A stretch of 64,000 nt of DNA from Microbacterium sp. LWO14-1.2 (lineage in GTDB: Bacteria > Actinomycetota > Actinomycetes > Actinomycetales > Microbacteriaceae): positions 2,542,001 to 2,606,000 of the forward strand of contig NZ_CP151633.1 in the NCBI RefSeq assembly GCF_038397715.1, given 5' to 3'. The translations under genes and the position numbers were made by a program. Positions 40,242 through 48,332 of this stretch are shown piece after piece. Position 1 is the first letter of the stretch. Each line of letters opens with the position of its first letter. Below the pieces are notes generated by a model. The model was not told the DNA's origin and searched no databases. It saw nothing but the letters and a program-made list of their open reading frames with translations.

Positions 40242-40372
40242 GCGGCATCCTTTGGTGCATCTTGGCAACTGGCGACTGGGCGTTTGAACCTCAGTCGCGC
40301 GCGGCGGGGCGCGGGGTGCAGCAGATCTGACGGGCGGGTCGACGTGAGTCCAAGGGGCGCTGGGATCCACGG

Positions 40373-40609
40373 TCAGGCGCTGAGCTCTTCAGCAGTGCTG
40401 CGGCGCTCTTGCGCGATCAGCCATTCGTCCACGCTTTCGGGTCTGTAGCGGACGGCCCTGCCGCCCGCACGGATGAACGCGGGACCCGTGCCGCGAATAC
40501 GCCATTCGCTCAGAGTGCGCTCAGTGGTGCCGAGTGCCTCTGCGAGCGCCGCCGGCGTGATGAGCGTCGAGAGGACTGACGGAGCGGGGAGCGAGGTCGG
40601 AGTAGGCAT
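40373..40609 (-). CDS. AlpA/Xis-type helix-turn-helix excisionase
   Basis: A 78-residue MerR-like winged-helix protein: LITPAALAEALGTTERTLSE, WRIRGTGPAFIRAGGRAVRY and RPESVDEWLIAQER. This is the usual pattern of recombination directionality factors and AlpA regulators. AAGGGAT precedes the ATG at 40609. It is 345 bases from and divergent to the integrase, with which it should drive excision of the element. Confidence 0.85.
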   Translation of the reverse strand: MPTPTSLPAPSVLSTLITPAALAEALGTTERTLSEWRIRGTGPAFIRAGGRAVRYRPESVDEWLIAQERRSTAEELSA

Positions 40610-40954
40610 ACGGATCCCTTGGAGGTGGTTTTCTCTCCAAGAGATCCGCTCCATCTGGTCGTCGTGAACCGGCCAATGGTGGTGAAGCGGTTGGTGCGGA
40701 TGCACCGTCTCTATCGCATCCCCGAAGCTTCCAGGAGGGCTGCCGCCCGAGTGGGGCTCAACCTGAAAGGGATTCGGAAACTAGCCTTTTACTTTCGGGC
40801 TGCAGAATCGTGTAGGTCGACACCGTAGCACACGTTTTCATTCGTTTGCGAGCAGAAAGCTGCAGTCGGCGTCGTGGGTGCAGTGTCGCTACAGATGTCA
40901 GTGGTGTGCCATAAGCTCGCATCCCACACTGAGAGCAAGACTGGCGGAGGACCG
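40610..40954. other. Excisionase-integrase intergenic region
   Basis: 345 bases without a convincing gene separate the divergent excisionase and integrase. The region must hold both promoters and may carry Xis binding sites. A short open frame at 40619-40828 lacks a ribosome site and family match. Confidence 0.5.
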
Positions 40955-42094
40955 ATGGGCAGCGCCTACTCGTACGAGACCAAAGAAGGCAGGCGGTGGG
41001 AGGCGCGGTACCGCAAGCCGGACGGGAAGACTGCTCGGAAGGGCGGCTTCATGAGGAAGCGCGACGCGGAGGCATACCTTACCACGGTGGAATCGGCGAA
41101 GCTTCAGGGGGCATACATCGCGCCGGGAGAATCACGCGTCACGGTCGGCACGCTTGGTGCAGCGTGGCTCGTGGCGCACGGAGCGGCGGTCAAGCCGTCG
41201 ACGTTGCACAGCGATGAGAGCGCGTGGAGAGTCCACGTCGAGCCGGTCTGGGGAGGTCGCCAAGTCGGCACAATCCGCCACACGGAGGTCTCCGCGTGGG
41301 TGGCGGAGATGAGCCGGAAACGGTCGGCGACAACCGTCAAGCGATGTCACGGCGTGCTCGCCGCGATTCTCGACGGTGCAGTGCGGGACCGGCGACTCCA
41401 ATCGAACCCGGCACGGGACGTGAAGACGCCTCGAAAGGTCCCGAAGGCGAGGGCTTATCTCACCCATCAGCAAGTTGAGCGGCTTGCGGACGCTTCGCTC
41501 TACCCGGACCTGGTGCGCTTCTTGGCCTATACGGGGCTCCGTTGGGGAGAAGCCACCGGGCTCAAGGTCGCGGACATCGATCTGTCGCGTCGCAGACTGA
41601 ATATCACTTCCAATGCGGTGACTGTCAATGGACACGTCGTCGTCGGTACGCCGAAGACCCACGAGAGGCGAACCGTCGTGTATCCGGCCTTCCTAGATGA
41701 CGCGATGGCGCGAGCGACCTCGCATAAGCGACCGGATGACTTGGTCTTCCCCGCCGCGACCGGCGGCTATCTTCGGCAGGGCAATGCGCAGTCCGGATGG
41801 TTCGCAGGTGCCTGCAAGCGGGCTCGCCGCGAAGATGCGGCGGATGCCGCTGAGGCGCGGGCGCGCGGCGAGAACGTTCGTGCCGTCATGCCTCGAGTCA
41901 CGCCCCATGATCTGCGACACACGGCAGCGTCATTGGCGATCAGTGCTGGCGCGAACGTGAAGGCCATACAGAGGATGCTCGGGCATGCGAGTGCGGCTAT
42001 GACCCTCGACACATACGCCGACCTGCTCGACGACGATCTGGATGATGTGGCTTCGGCACTACACCGTCAGCGTGCTGCCGCGCTCCAGCGGTAA
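40955..42094 (+). CDS. int: Tyrosine-type site-specific integrase
   Basis: A 379-residue phage/ICE-type integrase. It has an N-terminal AP2-like arm-binding domain (SYETKEGRRWEARYRKPDGK), a SAM-like core domain (TLGAAWLVAHGAAVKPSTLH) and a catalytic domain with Arg196 (YTGLRWGEATGL), His318-Arg321 (HDLRHT), His344 (MLGHASAAMT) and nucleophile Tyr354 (LDTYADL). GGAGGA precedes the ATG at 40955. It lies 117 bases from the tRNA 3' segment at 42211-42240, the expected attachment site. All five catalytic positions are intact, so the element could still be active. Confidence 0.93.
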   Translation: MGSAYSYETKEGRRWEARYRKPDGKTARKGGFMRKRDAEAYLTTVESAKLQGAYIAPGESRVTVGTLGAAWLVAHGAAVKPSTLHSDESAWRVHVEPVWGGRQVGTIRHTEVSAWVAEMSRKRSATTVKRCHGVLAAILDGAVRDRRLQSNPARDVKTPRKVPKARAYLTHQQVERLADASLYPDLVRFLAYTGLRWGEATGLKVADIDLSRRRLNITSNAVTVNGHVVVGTPKTHERRTVVYPAFLDDAMARATSHKRPDDLVFPAATGGYLRQGNAQSGWFAGACKRARREDAADAAEARARGENVRAVMPRVTPHDLRHTAASLAISAGANVKAIQRMLGHASAAMTLDTYADLLDDDLDDVASALHRQRAAALQR

Positions 42095-42210
42095 CGCAGC
42101 AGTAACGGAACGCATGCGATGCGCTGTGAACTGATGTGTGCAGATGTGCCCAAATGCCCCGTGTTTCCGCTGAATCTGACGGTGAGTGCTTAGTCTGGCG
42201 TTGATCAATA

Positions 42211-42240
42211 TGGGTTCAAATCCCACCGTCACCGCCACCA
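42211..42240 (+). other. Attachment site: 3' end of a tRNA-Ser-like gene
   Basis: GGGTTCAAATCCCACCGTCA followed by CCGCCACCA contains the T-arm (loop TTCAAAT), a 3' acceptor strand and G-CCA end matching actinobacterial tRNA-Ser. The preceding bases do not fold as the rest of a tRNA, so only the 3' end is present. This is the usual result of integration into a tRNA gene. The intact tRNA should stand at the other end of the element, which is not in the window. Confidence 0.75.
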
Positions 42241-42286
42241 CGAAGGCCCTACATCCCGTTGAAAAGACTGGGATGTAGGGCCTTCG
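42241..42286. terminator. Terminator next to the attachment site
   Basis: A perfect 17-bp stem (arms 42241-42257, CGAAGGCCCTACATCCC, and 42270-42286) with a 12-nt loop directly follows the tRNA 3' segment. It was presumably the terminator of the original tRNA gene. Confidence 0.85.
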
Positions 42287-42392
42287 TCATGTCGGTGCCA
42301 GCTCACGGTAGCGTGTCGTCAGACGACGTGGTCCAGCGCGACCGGTCGACATCGAGAGGGGTGCGACTCGTCGCGCTCCGAAAGGGGAGCGC

Positions 42393-43415
42393 ATGTCGGA
42401 GCAGGATCGAGGAATCCCGGCTGCATGGCACGCAGATCCCGCGGCGCGCCATCAGTACCGGTACTGGGACGGCGCGCAGTGGACCGACTGGGTCGCTGAT
42501 GACGGCGTGCAGTCCCTCGATCCGCTGTATCCGCAGCGCCGAGTGCCGTTGAGCAGCCACGCAGCGACAGAGAGAACGTCGTCCCTGCAGCGCGGCACGC
42601 GTACTGGCTATTTGCTCGTGGGTTCCAACGGCTATGCGAACACCGAGGTCGCGGGCGAGTTCGCTCGCGTCGACAGCATTCACAAGGCGATAGGACGCAA
42701 GCCGAAGCTCGATGAGGAGATCGAGCTCACGGATCTCGTCGCAGCGCTCGTCCCTGAGCCGAGCAACCCTCATGATCGCAACGCGGTGATGGTGCAGATC
42801 AACGGCCAGCACGTTGGCTATCTCGAGAAAGAGGATGCTGCGCGATATCAGCCGGTGATCCGTCAGGTCTGGGATGCCGGGTTCGTCGCGGCGACGGGCA
42901 CGAGAGTCTGGGTGTCGGCACGTGAGTCCTGGGATTCGAAGAAGCTCAAGTACGTGGCGCGCGTGACGCTGGCGCTCAATGAGCCGCACCTTCTCGTGCC
43001 ACTCAACGATCCTCCCGTGGAGGAGCACAGCATCCTTCCGTGGGGCCACGGACTACAGGTGACCGGCGAGGAGCACCATCAGGATGTACTCGCGAACTAC
43101 ACGAACGCCCAGGGCGAAGGACTCGTCTTGGTAACTCTCGGTGTCATCTCCGGCGGTACCGCGAAGGCGCCGAAGGATATCGTCGAAGTTCGCGTCGATG
43201 GTCGTCGTATCGGGCAGCTGACGCCCGGATCAAGCCAGCACTTCGTTCCAACGATCCGGCATCTCACTTCCGACTGCCGCGCTGTGGTCGCGTGGGCGCG
43301 GGTCAAGGGGAATGCGATCGCTGCCCAGGTAACGCTTCAGGCGACAAAGGCTCATGAGCTCTCCGCCGACTGGTTCGCAGAACCCGATAGAGTGCCAAGG
43401 CTTTACGATCGGTAG
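42393..43415 (+). CDS. DUF2510 and HIRAN domain protein
   Basis: A 340-residue protein. Residues 9-35 form a DUF2510 repeat (AAWHADPAARHQYRYWDGAQ, then WTDWV), a short actinobacterial motif. Residues about 80-165 form a HIRAN domain (EVAGEFARVDSIHKAIG, PEPSNPHDRNAVMV, HVGYLEKEDAARY), a fold that binds DNA ends or damaged DNA in other proteins. The remaining C-terminal half has a second HIRAN-like pattern (VRVDGRRIGQLTPGSSQHFV). AAAGGGGAG precedes the ATG. It is the first gene outside the island. Its biochemical role is unknown. Confidence 0.82.
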   Translation: MSEQDRGIPAAWHADPAARHQYRYWDGAQWTDWVADDGVQSLDPLYPQRRVPLSSHAATERTSSLQRGTRTGYLLVGSNGYANTEVAGEFARVDSIHKAIGRKPKLDEEIELTDLVAALVPEPSNPHDRNAVMVQINGQHVGYLEKEDAARYQPVIRQVWDAGFVAATGTRVWVSARESWDSKKLKYVARVTLALNEPHLLVPLNDPPVEEHSILPWGHGLQVTGEEHHQDVLANYTNAQGEGLVLVTLGVISGGTAKAPKDIVEVRVDGRRIGQLTPGSSQHFVPTIRHLTSDCRAVVAWARVKGNAIAAQVTLQATKAHELSADWFAEPDRVPRLYDR

Positions 43416-43433
43416 CTGATGGAAAGGATTGCT

Positions 43434-43886
43434 ATGGCCACTCCGACGATTCGGCCCACGGTCGGTGCGGAAGAATATCCACGCCTCGTCGGGATCTGGC
43501 GTAGCGCTGTGGACGCGACTCGCGCCTTCCTCGCGGACGTTCACCGCGACGAGATCGAGAACCGCCTCGCTTCCGACTACTTCCCGGCGGTGACCCTCTC
43601 GGTCGCAGAGATCGACGGGCGACCGGTGGGATTCTCCGGTGTCCTCGACGGCAATCTGGAGATGCTGTTCGTCGATGCTGCCCAACGCGGCAGCGGGATC
43701 GGCACTGCACTCCTGAACCACGCGATCACCGAGCTCGGCGCCACCAAGGTCGACGTCAACGAGCAGAACGACTCAGCAGCAGGTTTCTATGCGCATCGTG
43801 GGTTCGACGTCACCAGCCGCAGCGTGACGGACGAAGCCGGTCGGCCCTATCCGCTGCTCCATATGACGCTCCGCAACTCGATCTGA
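43434..43886 (+). CDS. GNAT-family N-acetyltransferase
   Basis: A 150-residue acetyl-CoA-dependent acyltransferase. The cofactor motif A (MLFVDAAQRGSGIGTALLNH) and C-terminal FYAHRGFDVTSRSVTDEAGR are characteristic, and similarity is closest to the YjaB type. AAAGGA precedes the ATG at 43434; an ATG at 43419 is less well placed. It follows the HIRAN gene closely and is convergent with the membrane protein at 43916. The acceptor substrate is unknown. Confidence 0.87.
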   Translation: MATPTIRPTVGAEEYPRLVGIWRSAVDATRAFLADVHRDEIENRLASDYFPAVTLSVAEIDGRPVGFSGVLDGNLEMLFVDAAQRGSGIGTALLNHAITELGATKVDVNEQNDSAAGFYAHRGFDVTSRSVTDEAGRPYPLLHMTLRNSI

Positions 43887-43915
43887 GCGCGGGGCCGTTG
43901 CCGAGTCGGCACCGA

Positions 43916-44566
43916 TCACGTGACGGCGTCGCCGATGACCGGAACGCCCCAGATGCGAGCGGCATCGGCGATGAGACGGTCCATGCCGTCGGGCGTCTCG
44001 CGGCGCAGGGGTGATCCGTCCCGCGTCACCGGCACGGGGATCGCGGCCTGTCCCGCGCCGTCCGAGACGATGAGGACCAGCGTCGGGTAGAGGAAAGCTC
44101 CCTCCTGGATACCGCCGAGCGTGACGGCTGCGATCCGGTCGTGCGGCACGGTGTACGCGGTGAGCAGTCGTGCGCCGCCGCGGACCAGGCGGAACCCGGA
44201 GGGGTCGATCACGCCCGTCGGGCTCGACGTCGACAGTCCGCGAGGCGCGGCCCCGAGACCCAGCGCGGGAATCGTGCGTGCGAGGAGCGCGGCGACGCCG
44301 CTCAGCGCGTACGACCCGAACACGCGCGCCTGCGGCTCAGACTCCGCGAGGGCCCGCCGCTGGGCGCGTTGCAGCCGCTGGATGCGGCCGAGGACGATCC
44401 AGATGATCAGGCCGGCGAGCACCGCACCCGCAGCGAACACCAGCAGGGTCGCGGCGGGGGACTCGCCGGCGATCAGCGGACGCACGAGCGCCGCCCAGAG
44501 GAAGAAAGCCGTCAGTACGACGGCGATCGCGACGGCCAGTCTGCTCGCGGGCGGGTTCTGACGCAC
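43916..44566 (-). CDS. Membrane protein with two N-terminal helices
   Basis: A 216-residue protein with two transmembrane segments near residues 10-30 and 38-60, then a basic amphipathic region (RIQRLQRAQRRALAESEPQA) and a soluble beta-rich domain (FRLVRGGARLLTAYTVPHDR, FLYPTLVLIVSDGAGQ). No named family is recognised. The gene is divergent from the DUF7882 gene at 44648. Confidence 0.7.
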   Translation of the reverse strand: MRQNPPASRLAVAIAVVLTAFFLWAALVRPLIAGESPAATLLVFAAGAVLAGLIIWIVLGRIQRLQRAQRRALAESEPQARVFGSYALSGVAALLARTIPALGLGAAPRGLSTSSPTGVIDPSGFRLVRGGARLLTAYTVPHDRIAAVTLGGIQEGAFLYPTLVLIVSDGAGQAAIPVPVTRDGSPLRRETPDGMDRLIADAARIWGVPVIGDAVT

Positions 44567-44615
44567 GGGCTGCTCCTTCCGGGCGCGGTGGTGGGCAGAC
44601 CGCCGCGCCGATAGG

Positions 44616-44637
44616 TAAGTAACTTAGTTAGTAAGTA
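44616..44637. promoter_or_regulatory. Overlapping palindromes upstream of the DUF7882 gene
   Basis: TAAGTAACTTA (44616-44626) is a perfect palindrome, and ACTTAGTTAGTAAGT (44622-44636) is a second one sharing its right half. They lie 11 bases before the ATG at 44648 and in the divergent promoter region, so they look like a regulator site. Confidence 0.55.
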
Positions 44638-44647
44638 GGCTGAGAGC

Positions 44648-44977
44648 ATGGCGACACTCATCTACGGACCGAGCGATGTGCCGATCCACATCGAGGATCG
44701 CGCCCTCGCGCATCTCAAGATCGTCATCGCGACGAAGCTCCGCCGCAACGAGTCCTTCACGCTCTCATGGAAGCACGCCGAAGGCGAACCGGGCGGCCGC
44801 TCGACGATCTGGATCCACCCCTCGATCCCGCTGCGATTCGTCTTCGACGAGCCAGAGGCTCCGCAGATCAGCATGAAGTGGATCGAGCAGCTCGTCCACT
44901 CGGCGAACACGAGCGGCGGCATCGCGCTGGTCGACGAGGTGCTGAGCCCCGCCGAGATCGAGTCCTCGGACGCCTAG
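44648..44977 (+). CDS. DUF7882-type small protein (copy 1)
   Basis: A 109-residue protein of a Microbacteriaceae-restricted small family, often misannotated as ATP-dependent DNA ligase. Conserved blocks are HLKIVIATKLRRNESFTLSW, IWIHPSIPLRFVFDEPEAP and a C-terminal helix (WIEQLVHSANTSGG). A second copy is at 61020. The family is frequently multicopy and has no known function. Confidence 0.82.
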   Translation: MATLIYGPSDVPIHIEDRALAHLKIVIATKLRRNESFTLSWKHAEGEPGGRSTIWIHPSIPLRFVFDEPEAPQISMKWIEQLVHSANTSGGIALVDEVLSPAEIESSDA

Positions 44978-45082
44978 ACGGCACCGGCTCTCCGGTCGCC
45001 CCACGCTCGTCCGCGAGGGTGCACGCGAGACCTACGCGGCCATTGCTGACCGACGCCCGCGACGGGTCGTGAGATGCTGCGG

Positions 45083-45673
45083 TCAGTGGGTGAGCACGAG
45101 CTTCGCGACGCCGATGCCGATGGCGACCGCCGCGAGGACGACGCCACCCCAGAGCCCCGACATCGTCAGCTTCCTGCCGCTGTACCGCTGCATGAACACC
45201 CCGACGAAGGCGAGGCGCACGGCGAGGATCCCCACGGCTGCCGCCTGAGCCCAGACCGGAGCGATCCACCCGGCCCACGCGGCGCCGTACACGAGCGCGG
45301 GGATGAGCGCCGAGGTGGCGATCGGGCGAGCCCGGCTGACGACGGCACGGGCGGCGGCGCCCCGCGCCGACGGGGCGTCCTCCTCGTCGGTCTCGCCGAA
45401 CCCCTGCGCGACGAGGTGGGCGAGCACGTGCGCGAGGAACGTCAGCACCCCCGTCGCGAGCACCGCCCACACCGCTGCGCCGTCGTCGATCTGATGCGGG
45501 CTCACGGCGAGGGCGGCGGCGAGCACGGTGATGTTGCCGTAGATGTACGACGACATCCGTTCGCGCATCTCCTCCACGGGCACGTGCGGCGGTTCCGGCC
45601 TGTTCCGGGGCGGGCGGGCGCTGCGCGGGACGCCACGCCGCGCGCCGCCCCTGCCGCCCGATCCCTGTCGCAT
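45083..45673 (-). CDS. Multi-pass membrane protein of unknown function
   Basis: A 196-residue protein with a basic, proline-rich N terminus and about four to five hydrophobic segments (YGNITVLAAALAVSP, AVWAVLATGVLTFLAHVLAH, IATSALIPALVYGAAWAGWI, AAAVGILAVRLAFVGVFMQR, GGVVLAAVAIGIGVAKLV). The ATG at 45673 gives this length. An internal ATG about 35 residues in is possible. No family motif is evident. Confidence 0.72.
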   Translation of the reverse strand: MRQGSGGRGGARRGVPRSARPPRNRPEPPHVPVEEMRERMSSYIYGNITVLAAALAVSPHQIDDGAAVWAVLATGVLTFLAHVLAHLVAQGFGETDEEDAPSARGAAARAVVSRARPIATSALIPALVYGAAWAGWIAPVWAQAAAVGILAVRLAFVGVFMQRYSGRKLTMSGLWGGVVLAAVAIGIGVAKLVLTH

Positions 45674-45725
45674 GCCCTCAGTCTCTCACCGCAGGGGTCG
45701 CCGTCGAGAAGGGCGAGCGGTCGCC

Positions 45726-46412
45726 TCAGGCGCGTGCGTCCTCGCCCTCGGAGAGCGCGGCGATGAGCGCGCGGGCGGTGGATGCCGAGGACTGCGGGTT
45801 CTGGCCGGTGATGAGGGTGCCGTCGACGACCGTGTGCTCGCTCCAGGGGTCCGCGACGACCACGTCGGCGCCGAGCGTGCGCAGCGACGACTCCAGGAGG
45901 AACGGGGCCCTGTCGGCGAGTCCGCCGATGCGCTCCTCCTCGTCGGTGAACGCGGTGATCCGCCGCCCGGAGACGAGCGGCTCGGCGGTCGCGGTCGTCA
46001 CCGGGAGGAGGGCGGCGAGACCGTGGCAGACGGCGACGAGCGGACGGCCGGCCGCGACCGTCTCGGCGATCACGGCGGCGGAGTCCGCGTCGACCGCGAG
46101 GTCCTGCATCGGGCCGTGCCCGCCCGGGTAGTAGACGGCGTCGTACGCGGACGCGTCGATGTCGGCGAGCACGAGGGGCGCGCGCAGAGCGTCGATGGCG
46201 GCGATGGCCTCGGCATCCCCGTCGCGCAGGCTGCCGGGGTCGGCGACCGGGACGACGCCGCCGGGTGTCGCGAAGGCGACGTCGTGGCCGGCCTCGGTGA
46301 GGAGGTCGTAGGGCGCGAGGAGTTCCTCCGCCCAGTATCCGGTGGGGTGCTCGGTGCCGTCGGCGAGGGTCCAGGTGCGCGCACCGGTCACGACGAAGAG
46401 GACAGTGGACAT
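45726..46412 (-). CDS. DJ-1/PfpI-family protein (Hsp31-like)
   Basis: A 228-residue class I glutamine-amidotransferase-like protein. The nucleophile Cys129 is in PLVAVCHGLAALL and a partner acid/glycine loop in YYPGGHGPMQDL. Size and the N-terminal TLADGTEHPTGYWAEELLAP match the Hsp31/glyoxalase III-like subgroup, which converts methylglyoxal or acts as deglycase or chaperone. It is divergent from the LysR gene at 46500, the likely regulator. The ATG is at 46412. Confidence 0.87.
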   Translation of the reverse strand: MSTVLFVVTGARTWTLADGTEHPTGYWAEELLAPYDLLTEAGHDVAFATPGGVVPVADPGSLRDGDAEAIAAIDALRAPLVLADIDASAYDAVYYPGGHGPMQDLAVDADSAAVIAETVAAGRPLVAVCHGLAALLPVTTATAEPLVSGRRITAFTDEEERIGGLADRAPFLLESSLRTLGADVVVADPWSEHTVVDGTLITGQNPQSSASTARALIAALSEGEDARA

Positions 46413-46499
46413 GATTCTCCTTGGTTCGGACGGCCGGCCAGACGCCGGATGCTGTCTGCAACCCCGATATGAGCCGCGCCCTTCCGATAGGTTCGTGAT

Positions 46500-47399
46500 A
46501 TGTCCGATCGGAATTTCGATGGGCTGCGAGACGTGCAGCTCTGGCGCACCTTCCTCGCGGCGTACCGGCACGGCTCGGTCTCCGCGGCGGCACGGGCTCT
46601 CGGCGTCGCCCAGTCCTCGGTCACGGTGCACCTGCAGGCGCTCGAGGGGATCGTCGGGGCGCCCCTGTTCGAACGGCACGCCCGCGGCATCCGTCCGACA
46701 CCGGGGGCGGACGAGCTCGCCGGCCGCATCGCCGGTCCGCTCGACGCGCTGGCCGAGGCGGTCGGGGCCCGCCCGGACGCACCGGCGGCGCCGGTCCGCC
46801 TCGGCGGGGCGTCGGAGTTCCTCGCCGCGGTCGGCCTTCCCGCTGTCGGTCCTCTCGTCGCCGACGGGATGCTGCTCGCCGTGACGACGGGACTCGCCGA
46901 CGACCTGCTCGACCGGCTCAGGAACGGCGAGCTGGATGTCGTCGTCTCCGCCGTGCGCCCTCGTGGGCGGACACTGCCCGCTATGCCGCTGTTCGACGAG
47001 GAGTTCGCCCTCGTCGCGTCACCGCAGCGCGGCATCCGTCCCTCCGCCGAGCTGCGCGCGAGCGACCTCGACGAGCACCCTCTCCTCGCCTACGGCCACG
47101 ACCTGCCGATCCTCCGACGGTTCTGGCGTCACTCGTTCGGCATCCGGCTGGAGCGGAAGGCCGCCCTCGTCGCCCCCGACCTGCGCGCGCTCGCCGCGGC
47201 GGCCGTCGCCGGTGCGGGCGTCACCGTGCTGCCCACCTACCTGATCGCGGAGGAGCTCGCCGACGGGCGCCTGATCGAGCTGCGCCCGAGCGACGACCCG
47301 CCCATCAACACGGTCTTCCTCGTGCGGCGCCCCGGCCCGGTCGCACCGGCCGCCGCGCTCATCGAGCGGGCGCTGCGCGAGGCGACGGCGGTGCTGTGA
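46500..47399 (+). CDS. LysR-family transcriptional regulator
   Basis: A 299-residue LTTR with the N-terminal winged helix (FLAAYRHGSVSAAARALGVA, QSSVTVHLQALEGIVGAPLF) and the C-terminal effector-binding domain (GGASEFLAAVGLPAVGPLVA, NGELDVVVSAVRPRGRTLPA, VAGAGVTVLPTYLIAEELAD). It is divergent from the PfpI gene, which it probably regulates from the 87-bp intergenic region. Confidence 0.9.
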   Translation: MSDRNFDGLRDVQLWRTFLAAYRHGSVSAAARALGVAQSSVTVHLQALEGIVGAPLFERHARGIRPTPGADELAGRIAGPLDALAEAVGARPDAPAAPVRLGGASEFLAAVGLPAVGPLVADGMLLAVTTGLADDLLDRLRNGELDVVVSAVRPRGRTLPAMPLFDEEFALVASPQRGIRPSAELRASDLDEHPLLAYGHDLPILRRFWRHSFGIRLERKAALVAPDLRALAAAAVAGAGVTVLPTYLIAEELADGRLIELRPSDDPPINTVFLVRRPGPVAPAAALIERALREATAVL

Positions 47400-47432
47400 C
47401 CGCACCGTTCGGTCCCGCGACCGGATGTGTTT

Positions 47433-47455
47433 GACCCTCACACTGTGTCATGGTC
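47433..47455. promoter_or_regulatory. MerR-type operator within its own promoter
   Basis: An imperfect dyad with GACC and GGTC ends around CACACTGTG (47439-47447 region) overlaps a TTGACC -35 box (47431-47436). Placement between -35 and -10 upstream of the MerR gene suits autoregulation by promoter distortion. Confidence 0.5.
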
Positions 47456-47471
47456 GAGTGTGGTCGACATC

Positions 47472-48287
47472 ATGTACACCATCGGAGAATTCGCCGCCCT
47501 GGGACGGGTGAGCGTGCGCATGCTGCGGCACTACGACGCGATCGGCCTCCTGGCACCGACGCGGGTCGACGCCCGCACCGGCTACCGCTCCTACTCGATC
47601 GACCAGCTGCCCCTGCTGCTGACGATCGTGGAGCTGCGGGAGCTCGGGGTCGGACTGGATCGCATCGCGGAGCTGACGACCGCCGAGGATCAGGATGCCG
47701 CGCTGCGCACCGTCCTCGTCGAGCGTCGGCACGACCTCGAGGGGTCGATCGCCGCGGACCGACTGCGCCTCGCCCGGATCGAGCGACGACTCCGTCACCT
47801 CGAAGGAGACATCATGTCGCAGGTCGCTTACAAGCACGTCCCCGCCGTCACGGTCTACGCCGCGCACGGCACCGCTCCGGGAATGGGACCGGAGAACGTC
47901 AGCCCGCTCATCGGTCCGCTCATCGGAGGACTCGACCGGGCGCTCGAAGCCGCGGGCCGTCCCCTCCTGGAGCCGGGCATCTTCTGGTACGACGCGGAGG
48001 GCGAGGAGAGTTTCGGCGTGCACGTCTCGTACCCCGCCGAGGCCGAGCCCGTCGCGGGCGACGGGTACGACGTCGTCGAGCTCCCCGACGTGCCGATCGC
48101 CGCGACCCTGCAGCACCGCGGCGACATGAGCGGCATCGAGGAGTCGTGGTCGACGCTCATGCAGCAGATCGTCGCCGACGGCTACCGCGTGGTCGGCCCC
48201 ACCCGCGAGGTCTACCTGGAGGCCGACGGGCACGAGCCCGGCCCCGACTGGCTCACCGAGCTCCAGGCGCCGGTCGAGCGGATCTGA
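47472..48287 (+). CDS. MerR-family regulator with GyrI-like effector domain
   Basis: A 271-residue regulator. The first 70 residues are a MerR winged helix (YTIGEFAALGRVSVRMLRHY, TGYRSYSIDQLPLLLTIVEL), followed by a coiled-coil dimer helix. Residues about 120-270 are a GyrI/AraC-effector-like domain (VTVYAAHGTAPGMGPENVSP, GVHVSYPAEAEPV, REVYLEADGHEPGPDW) of the kind that binds drugs (BmrR/TipA logic). I start at the ATG at 47472. No adjacent efflux gene is present. Confidence 0.88.
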   Translation: MYTIGEFAALGRVSVRMLRHYDAIGLLAPTRVDARTGYRSYSIDQLPLLLTIVELRELGVGLDRIAELTTAEDQDAALRTVLVERRHDLEGSIAADRLRLARIERRLRHLEGDIMSQVAYKHVPAVTVYAAHGTAPGMGPENVSPLIGPLIGGLDRALEAAGRPLLEPGIFWYDAEGEESFGVHVSYPAEAEPVAGDGYDVVELPDVPIAATLQHRGDMSGIEESWSTLMQQIVADGYRVVGPTREVYLEADGHEPGPDWLTELQAPVERI

Positions 48288-48296
48288 CGGCAGCGG

Positions 48297-48325
48297 TGGC
48301 GGGCCCGGCCGCTGGTCGGACCCGC
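48297..48325. terminator. Terminator between convergent MerR and mannosyltransferase genes
   Basis: A 9-bp stem, GGCGGGCCC (48297-48305) with GGACCCGCC (48317-48325), has one mismatch and an 11-nt loop. Confidence 0.55.
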
Positions 48326-48332
48326 CGCCTGC

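Noticed and set aside
40619..40828. A small gene between excisionase and integrase
   Set aside because: No ribosome site or motif, and it covers what should be the promoters of both flanking genes.
42180..42240. A complete tRNA gene
   Set aside because: Only T-arm and acceptor 3' end are present. The bases before 42211 cannot form D-arm, anticodon arm or 5' acceptor strand.
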